Source of the DNA: an uncultured Taibaiella sp.
Lineage (GTDB): Bacteria; Bacteroidota; Bacteroidia; Chitinophagales; Chitinophagaceae
NCBI GenBank assembly: GCA_937871155.1
Contig: CALMXV010000087.1
Coordinates: 1-10,823, forward strand
Length of the DNA stretch: 10,823 bases
Reading direction: 5' to 3'
The notes under the pieces were generated by a model. That model saw nothing but the letters and a program-made list of their open reading frames with translations, ran no database searches and was not told the DNA's origin. A program made the translations under genes and the position numbers. How positions within the stretch are numbered: the first letter of the stretch is position 1; each line of letters begins with the position of its first letter. Positions 7,133-10,823 of this stretch are shown piece after piece.

Positions 7133-8812
7133 TTGCTTTTGGTAAGCGCCCTATTTGTTTTTAGTCCCTCAAGTGCGTGGGCTATATCTTTTGAAATACC
7201 TTCCCGTCAAGATTCGTTACGAGGAGGAAATGGAACTCATAGAAGTTGGTGGGATGTGCAACACTACTCACTTTCCATTGCTTTTGATACAGCGAAGAAA
7301 GCAATTATGGGAAGCAATGTGATAACGGCAACAATAACGAAGGCACCTACCGATAGTTTACAAATAGACCTTCAAGAGCTGTTGTTTTTAGACAGCGTTA
7401 TATTTGATGGTCAGCCCTTAGCTTATTTTAAAGAAGGGAATGTTTGGTGGATTTTGTTTCCATTTAACCGGTATAAAATAGGAGAGAAGTTGCAACTGAC
7501 ATTCTACTATCATGGAAAGCCTAGAATGGCTAAGCGCGCCCCTTGGGATGGCGGTATGATATGGACTAAAGACAGTATGGGCAATGCATGGGTATCTGTG
7601 GCTTGCCAAGGGCTAGGTGCTAGCAGTTGGTGGCCCTGTAAAGACTATCAAGGTGATGAACCAGATAGTGGCATGCAGATTCAATTTTATATTCCTTCAA
7701 ATAATGACGAAGTACCCATTTCGACGATACCAATTATAACCAATGGAAATAATGCCTATTGGCAAACAACTAAGACGATACCCTTCCCATTACATCAATC
7801 GGCAAAAGATTACCTAAAACTTACTGCCAAAGTGGTGAATCCTATCAACACTTATAATGTAACATTTTATTACGGCAACTATCATACTTGGAAAGACACC
7901 ATGATAGGAGAGAATGGAGTATTACCCTTAACATTTGCTCCCTTGTATTATAACGAAGCTTTAGCCAGAAAACAATTTACGGTTGTCAAAGAAATGCTGC
8001 GATGTTTTGAATATTGGATGGGCCCGTATCCTTTTTATGAAGATGGCTATAAGCTGGTGGAAGCCCCTTTTTTAGGTATGGAACACCAAAGCGCCATTGC
8101 CTATGGTAATAGTTATTTGATGGGATATAAAGGTGCGGATAGAAGCCATACCGGTGTGGGAATGTTGTTTGACTTTATCATAGTACATGAAAGCGGGCAT
8201 GAGTGGTTTGGTAATAATATTACAGCTGCGGATATAGCCGATAACTGGATACACGAAGGGTTTACTACCTATACTGAAACTCTATTTGCAGAGTGGATAG
8301 CCGGAAAAGAAAAAGCTTTTGAATACTGTAGAGGAGAATGGAAAAACATAAGAAATGACCGACCTATAATAGGTGATTATAGCGTGCAAGATGAAGGTAG
8401 TGGAGATAAATATGATAAAGGTGCTGCGGTGGTCCACATGATTCGGATGATACTAAATGATGATGAAAAGTTTAGAAGCTTATTGAGACAAATGAATCAA
8501 GACTTTTATCATAGAGTGGTTTCAAGCCAAGAAATAGAAACTTACATCATTCAAAAAACCGGATACAATTTTAATCCATTGTTTAATCAATACCTTCGCA
8601 CATCCCAAATCCCACAATTAGAATATTATATTCAGCATAAGGACTTGTACTATCGATTTACAAATATCGTAGCGGAGTTTACCTTGCCTTTGGAAGTCCG
8701 TATCGGAAAGCATCAAAAGAAAATACAACCTACTGCTGAATGGCAAAAAATAAAATGGAAACATGGATACGGTGTTTCGTTTTCTAAAGACTTTTTAATA
8801 CAGGTGAAGTAA
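7133..8812 (+). CDS. Secreted M1-family zinc metallopeptidase (aminopeptidase N-like)
   Basis: A 559-residue gluzincin expected outside the cytoplasm. An N-terminal beta domain (about 36-255, with SWWPCKDYQGDEPDSG) precedes the thermolysin-like catalytic domain. That domain shows GMEHQSAIAYGN (315-326, in place of GAMEN), the zinc motif HESGHEW (H352, H356, catalytic E353), and the third ligand E375 in WIHEGFT, 19 residues on as in leukotriene A4 hydrolase. Y427 in GDKYDKGA is the likely catalytic tyrosine. It stops after a short C-terminal region, with no ERAP1_C-type helical domain, which is common for Bacteroidota M1 members. The start is unclear: TTG 7133 gives a hydrophobic leader with no basic residue, while the frame is open back to 7091 through ATAAGAATAGGGTGC but has no ATG, GTG or other TTG. 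Residues 190-235 are unusual for the family. The substrate is unknown; peptide scavenging is likely. Confidence 0.93.
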   Translation: MLLVSALFVFSPSSAWAISFEIPSRQDSLRGGNGTHRSWWDVQHYSLSIAFDTAKKAIMGSNVITATITKAPTDSLQIDLQELLFLDSVIFDGQPLAYFKEGNVWWILFPFNRYKIGEKLQLTFYYHGKPRMAKRAPWDGGMIWTKDSMGNAWVSVACQGLGASSWWPCKDYQGDEPDSGMQIQFYIPSNNDEVPISTIPIITNGNNAYWQTTKTIPFPLHQSAKDYLKLTAKVVNPINTYNVTFYYGNYHTWKDTMIGENGVLPLTFAPLYYNEALARKQFTVVKEMLRCFEYWMGPYPFYEDGYKLVEAPFLGMEHQSAIAYGNSYLMGYKGADRSHTGVGMLFDFIIVHESGHEWFGNNITAADIADNWIHEGFTTYTETLFAEWIAGKEKAFEYCRGEWKNIRNDRPIIGDYSVQDEGSGDKYDKGAAVVHMIRMILNDDEKFRSLLRQMNQDFYHRVVSSQEIETYIIQKTGYNFNPLFNQYLRTSQIPQLEYYIQHKDLYYRFTNIVAEFTLPLEVRIGKHQKKIQPTAEWQKIKWKHGYGVSFSKDFLIQVK

Positions 8813-8828
8813 GTCCGATTATTAAATT

Positions 8829-8857
8829 GAATGATTGGAAGCAATGATTCTTTTTTT
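8829..8857 (+). terminator. Probable intrinsic terminator after the M1 peptidase gene
   Basis: GAATGATTG (8829-8837) pairs with CAATGATTC (8842-8850) around a GAAG loop, with a single central G-G mismatch, and seven T follow at 8851-8857. It lies 17 bases after the peptidase stop. Confidence 0.6.
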
Positions 8858-8871
8858 AATTGGCTTTAAGC

Positions 8872-8879
8872 TACATTTG
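8872..8879 (+). promoter_or_regulatory. Candidate promoter of the small membrane protein gene, -7 TACATTTG
   Basis: An exact TAnnTTTG match 29 bases before ATG 8909, after a probable terminator. This gives a leader of about 23 bases. No good -33 TTG lies at 17-23 bases upstream. Confidence 0.5.
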
Positions 8880-8908
8880 TTTAAGTAAGATTTAAAAACA
8901 ATTGCTTC

Positions 8909-9151
8909 ATGGAAGTAAATCAAAACAATCAGAAGAAGAAATTATGGATAATAGAAGGATTGGTTTGGGGAGTCTTTATGTTTTTAATGATGGGGATTCT
9001 GTTTCCACTGGCTCAAAAAGAACCTTTTACTACCAAGAGGGTGTTGCTATCATTGCTGTATTGGTTGATAGGTGGACTTGTTTATGGCTATATCTTAAAA
9101 CTGTTTCAAAACTATGTGCAAAAAAGAAAACAATCAAAGGCAGAGCTATGA
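8909..9151 (+). CDS. Small two-helix membrane protein, function unknown
   Basis: An 80-residue protein I do not recognise. A short polar, lysine-rich N-terminus (NQNNQKKK) is followed by a hydrophobic segment at about 13-34, a loop with KEPFTTKR at 37-44, a second hydrophobic segment at about 45-66, and a strongly basic tail (QKRKQSK). By the positive-inside rule both ends face the cytoplasm. The ATG start is supported by an A-rich leader and an upstream -7 element. A second frame overlapping it from TTG 8902 has no such pattern and is rejected. The gene stands alone, converging on the thioesterase gene with 17 bases between stops. Similar short membrane proteins are common in Bacteroidota genomes; no partner suggests a role. 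Confidence 0.75.
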   Translation: MEVNQNNQKKKLWIIEGLVWGVFMFLMMGILFPLAQKEPFTTKRVLLSLLYWLIGGLVYGYILKLFQNYVQKRKQSKAEL

Positions 9152-9168
9152 GAGAACTATTATAGCGG

Positions 9169-9567
9169 CTATCCTTTTTTTAAATGTTCAAATAACTTTT
9201 TAAGCTTTTCTTTTTTTACAATTTTTTGTTGTTGAATTCCTTTAGCTATTAGCCTAGTGCCTACTTTGGCTTCGTATTCGGTAGTGATTTCATTGCCTAT
9301 AAGCGATACGAAAGTGGCAATAAATACAACCGCATCGTGTAAAACAGCAGGCGAATGATGTTCTACTGTAATGCCGGTTCCAATACCTTCTTCGTCCTCA
9401 TCTTTCATTTCTAAAACAAATAATCGTCCGCTCCACTCAGCATCGCGAGCTACAGAAAAGGTAGCATAAACATCATGCACTTGTCCGGAGGCAAAGACGG
9501 CAAAGTCGTTGGCAGAAACGTTATGGGTAAAGGTTTTTTGGTCGCCGGGTTGGAAAGGAGATTTCAT
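9169..9567 (-). CDS. FlK-like hotdog-fold thioesterase
   Basis: A 132-residue single-domain hotdog protein, probably a cytoplasmic acyl-CoA thioesterase. The pattern is that of the fluoroacetyl-CoA thioesterase (FlK)-like group: a buried helix segment VYATFSVARDAEWSG, then GIGTGITVEHHSPAVLHD and a late strand AKVGTRLIAKGIQQQKIV. The FlK catalytic residues T42, E50 and H76 (known from that enzyme) line up with T36, E44 and H70 here at identical spacing. Residues 54-61 form an acidic insert, and the C-terminus is a basic helix (KKEKLKKLFEHLKKG). The substrate is probably a small acyl-CoA; resistance to fluoroacetate is not implied. ATG 9567 gives a normal N-terminus. The gene is divergent from the HYC_CC_PP-type gene by 78 bases and convergent with the small membrane protein gene. 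Confidence 0.82.
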   Translation of the reverse strand: MKSPFQPGDQKTFTHNVSANDFAVFASGQVHDVYATFSVARDAEWSGRLFVLEMKDEDEEGIGTGITVEHHSPAVLHDAVVFIATFVSLIGNEITTEYEAKVGTRLIAKGIQQQKIVKKEKLKKLFEHLKKG

Positions 9568-9607
9568 GCTACAAAATAATGTAAATACTGTAGGGAATAT
9601 TATAACT

Positions 9608-9635
9608 TTTGTTTTGAATCAAATGGCTAAATTTG
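9608..9635 (+). promoter_or_regulatory. Promoter of the HYC_CC_PP/HMA unit (-33 TTTG, -7 TAAATTTG)
   Basis: TAAATTTG at 9628-9635 matches the -7 consensus exactly. TTTG at 9608-9611 gives a 16-base spacer, slightly short. The ATG follows the -7 element by only 10 bases, so the leader would be about 4-6 bases. No recognisable repressor operator is seen. Confidence 0.5.
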
Positions 9636-9645
9636 TGCCTGCATC

Positions 9646-10056
9646 ATGAAGAAGCTATTAGTCATACCCATATTGTTACTTTACATTATTGCCACATCAG
9701 GCATTAGTGTGAGTTTGCATTTCTGTGGAGATGATGTAGCTTCTTGGGCACTTACCGGTAAAGCCAGTGGCTGCGAGGATGCCTCTTGTGACATGGCAGC
9801 CCCTAGTGAAGACAACTGTTGTAAGGATAAGATAATAAAAGCTAATGTAGATGATGAGCAGGTAATGGTGAAGGCTCTGCAGTTGGATAAGGCTCCGCTT
9901 TTATTTACAACACCTACTAGTTTTCAAGGATTTTATAATAATGAAGTCTATCAAGGGTTTCAACCTTCGGTAGCCCATGCTGCTAATGCGCCACCTGGGT
10001 CTTGGCAAGCGATACCTCTCTACAAATTATTCTCTTCTTTTACGTATTACGGATAA
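9646..10056 (+). CDS. HYC_CC_PP-type cysteine-rich exported protein
   Basis: A 136-residue protein with an N-terminal hydrophobic segment (KK at 2-3, hydrophobic 4-22), so exported or membrane-anchored. It has the layout of the Bacteroidota HYC_CC_PP group, named for its conserved motifs: H25-F26-C27 (HFC instead of HYC), the pair C58-C59, and P116-P117 near the end. Two more cysteines lie in GCEDASCDM (C43, C48) next to M50. Function is unknown. From memory such genes tend to sit beside TonB-dependent receptors and HMA proteins, which suggests metal acquisition or sensing at the envelope. Here an HMA protein follows after 164 bases, but no receptor. The Cys, His and Met residues could bind copper or a similar ion, or the cysteines could form disulfides. 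The start is well placed behind a -7 element. Confidence 0.75.
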   Translation: MKKLLVIPILLLYIIATSGISVSLHFCGDDVASWALTGKASGCEDASCDMAAPSEDNCCKDKIIKANVDDEQVMVKALQLDKAPLLFTTPTSFQGFYNNEVYQGFQPSVAHAANAPPGSWQAIPLYKLFSSFTYYG

Positions 10057-10068
10057 GGCTCTCGTTTC

Positions 10069-10089
10069 AATAGCTTCATAGTAGCTATT
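10069..10089 (+). other. Small hairpin after the HYC_CC_PP-type gene
   Basis: AATAGCT (10069-10075) pairs perfectly with AGCTATT (10083-10089) over a seven-base loop, 12 bases after the stop codon. No T-run follows, so it is not a standard intrinsic terminator. It might slow transcription or protect the upstream mRNA. Confidence 0.4.
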
Positions 10090-10127
10090 AGATGAACGGT
10101 GCCATCGCCACTACAGCTCCATAGTAG
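10072..10127 (+). repeat. Imperfect 13-bp direct repeat in the metal-unit intergenic gap
   Basis: AGCTTCATAGTAG at 10072-10084 and AGCTCCATAGTAG at 10115-10127 agree at 12 of 13 positions, 43 bases apart. They lie in the 164-base non-coding gap between the HYC_CC_PP-type and HMA genes. The significance is not known. Confidence 0.45.
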
Positions 10128-10220
10128 GGTAGTAGCTGACGCCCCAAAGAAAAAATCTCGTAAACTATTTAGGATAGCAACATCTATCCCAATTATTAAA
10201 TCATTTAAAACGTAAAAAAG

Positions 10221-10565
10221 ATGAAACAACTTATTTCCATCATCGTCCTAATATTCATTGCTACTACCACTAGCTTGGCTCAAAGCCACATCAAGAAAGA
10301 CACCATTGAAGTAGATGGCAACTGTGATATGTGTAAAAAGCGTATCGAAAATGCGGCATACATTAAGGGGGTAAAACGTGCGGACTGGGATAAAAAAGAT
10401 AAGAAGCTGGTAGTAGTGTATAACGATTCGAAAACTACACTTGAAAAGATAGAACAAAGTGTAGCCAAGGCAGGACATAATACGGTACATGTAGAAGCTA
10501 CAGAAGCATCTTATAAGAAATTACCGAACTGCTGTCAGTATAAAACGGAAGTCTGCGAACATTAA
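10221..10565 (+). CDS. Exported heavy-metal-associated (HMA) domain protein with C-terminal cysteine motif
   Basis: A 114-residue protein with a clear signal peptide (MKQ, hydrophobic to about 19, cleavage near SLA/QS), so it acts in the periplasm. Residues about 26-93 form a ferredoxin-like HMA domain related to CopZ, Atx1 and MerP. The metal loop is GNCDMCKKR with C35 and C38, followed by helix RIENAAYIKGV and strands KKLVVVYND. The usual first residue of the loop (M or T before x-C) is replaced by G-N. After the domain comes a cysteine-rich end, KLPNCCQYKTEVCEH, with C104, C105, C112 and H114, which could add a second metal site or a disulfide. Copper(I) transfer is the likeliest role; other thiophilic metals are possible. 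No promoter is evident in the preceding gap, so it is probably co-transcribed with the HYC_CC_PP-type gene. Confidence 0.88.
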   Translation: MKQLISIIVLIFIATTTSLAQSHIKKDTIEVDGNCDMCKKRIENAAYIKGVKRADWDKKDKKLVVVYNDSKTTLEKIEQSVAKAGHNTVHVEATEASYKKLPNCCQYKTEVCEH

Positions 10566-10574
10566 CCAACCTGC

Positions 10575-10598
10575 AAAAAAAAACTGAAAAAATTTCAG
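10575..10598 (-). terminator. Leftward intrinsic terminator beyond the HMA gene
   Basis: CTGAAA (10584-10589) pairs with TTTCAG (10593-10598) over a three-base loop. Nine A at 10575-10583 become a T-run on the minus strand, so termination works for leftward transcription. On the plus strand no T-run follows. It would stop transcripts coming from the right, out of the repeat or a gene beyond the window. Confidence 0.55.
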
Positions 10599-10604
10599 GA
10601 ATAT

Positions 10605-10823
10605 TAATCCACAAATGGTTTATCCACGGATTACACGAATTACAATGATTTCACTGATTATTTATCCACAAATGGCACAAATGAAGCACAAATGAACACG
10701 AATTATTTGTGCTTGCAGTTTACCAGCACGAAGCAGGCAGAAAAGCAAGTGTGTTTATTTGTGTTTTTATTTGTGAAAATCTGTGTATAATTTGTGGAAA
10801 TCCGTGGTTAATTTGTGGAAATC
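10605..10823. repeat. Phased CACAAAT / ATTTGTG repeat region, large imperfect inverted repeat, cut by window edge
   Basis: No gene is seen here. The left half carries CAC(A/G/T)(A/G)AT units starting at 10610, 10625, 10634, 10652, 10667, 10676, 10687 and 10697. The right half carries the complement, GTG units, at 10709, 10751, 10761, 10773, 10783, 10794, 10804 and 10815. Spacing on the right is 10-12 bases, close to the DNA helical repeat; on the left, 9-15. The halves pair in nested order: TCCACAAAT 10608-10616 with 10811-10819, and CCACGGATT 10624-10632 with 10799-10807. Similar AT-rich CACGAATTA-like arrays occur between genes in Bacteroidota, as I recall, with no agreed function. The centre, 10712-10748, is richer in GC and not repeated. 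Confidence 0.75.

Noticed and set aside
8902..9165. An 87-codon frame from TTG 8902 overlapping the small membrane protein gene
   Set aside because: Its protein has no hydrophobic or domain pattern, while the other frame has two clear membrane helices, an ATG start and a basic tail.
9152..9180. Shared terminator between the small membrane protein and thioesterase genes
   Set aside because: ATAGC-G-GCTAT followed by a T-run is suggestive, but the stem is only 4-5 bp with a 1-3 base loop and overlaps the thioesterase stop codon; too weak to call.
10047..10229. Minus-strand frame across the metal-gene gap, and a short plus-strand frame ending at 10217
   Set aside because: Neither shows a domain, signal or plausible start; they look like chance open frames in the intergenic gap.
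10605..10823. CRISPR array
   Set aside because: Units are only 7-9 bases with 9-15 base spacing and change orientation in the middle; there are no long identical repeats, unique spacers or cas genes.

Overview
The window looks like a piece of Bacteroidota chromosome, most likely from the Chitinophagaceae or a related lineage. The evidence is low GC, A-rich leaders without Shine-Dalgarno sequences, repeated TAnnTTTG -7 promoter elements just upstream of genes, several secreted or lipid-anchored proteins, and families typical of that phylum (tandem FKBP lipoproteins, an EGF-like lipoprotein, an HYC_CC_PP-type cysteine protein). This assignment is inferred from the reading alone. The window is mostly housekeeping and cell-envelope genes. 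I see no phage, insertion sequence, CRISPR array, rRNA or tRNA.

Region by region: (1) 1-1317, minus strand: dxs, cut by the window edge, the first enzyme of the MEP isoprenoid pathway. (2) 1568-2746, plus: a mitochondrial-T2-like acetyl-CoA acetyltransferase, divergent from dxs, with its own promoter and a strong terminator. (3) 2987-3493, plus: a small lipoprotein with one EGF-like module, ending at a bidirectional terminator shared with ndk. (4) 3575-3991, minus: ndk, divergent from the next unit. (5) 4091-7060, plus: nrnA followed by two paralogous secreted FKBP prolyl isomerases, one lipid-anchored and one soluble with a histidine-rich tail; probably one operon. (6) 7133-8812, plus: a secreted M1 zinc metallopeptidase with no AUG start. 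(7) 8909-9151, plus: a two-helix membrane protein, converging on a FlK-like hotdog thioesterase (9169-9567, minus). (8) 9646-10565, plus: an HYC_CC_PP-type cysteine-rich exported protein and an exported HMA-domain protein, which read as a small envelope metal-handling unit. (9) 10566-10823: no gene; a leftward terminator, then a phased CACAAAT/ATTTGTG repeat forming a large imperfect inverted repeat that runs off the window.

Two themes link the genes. One is envelope protein folding and processing (FKBPs, M1 peptidase). The other is envelope metal handling (histidine tail of the second FKBP, HYC_CC_PP protein, HMA protein). I found no convincing new multi-gene system. The most distinctive items are the terminal phased repeat, the apparent absence of a TonB-dependent receptor between the two metal genes, the histidine-tailed FKBP and the EGF lipoprotein.
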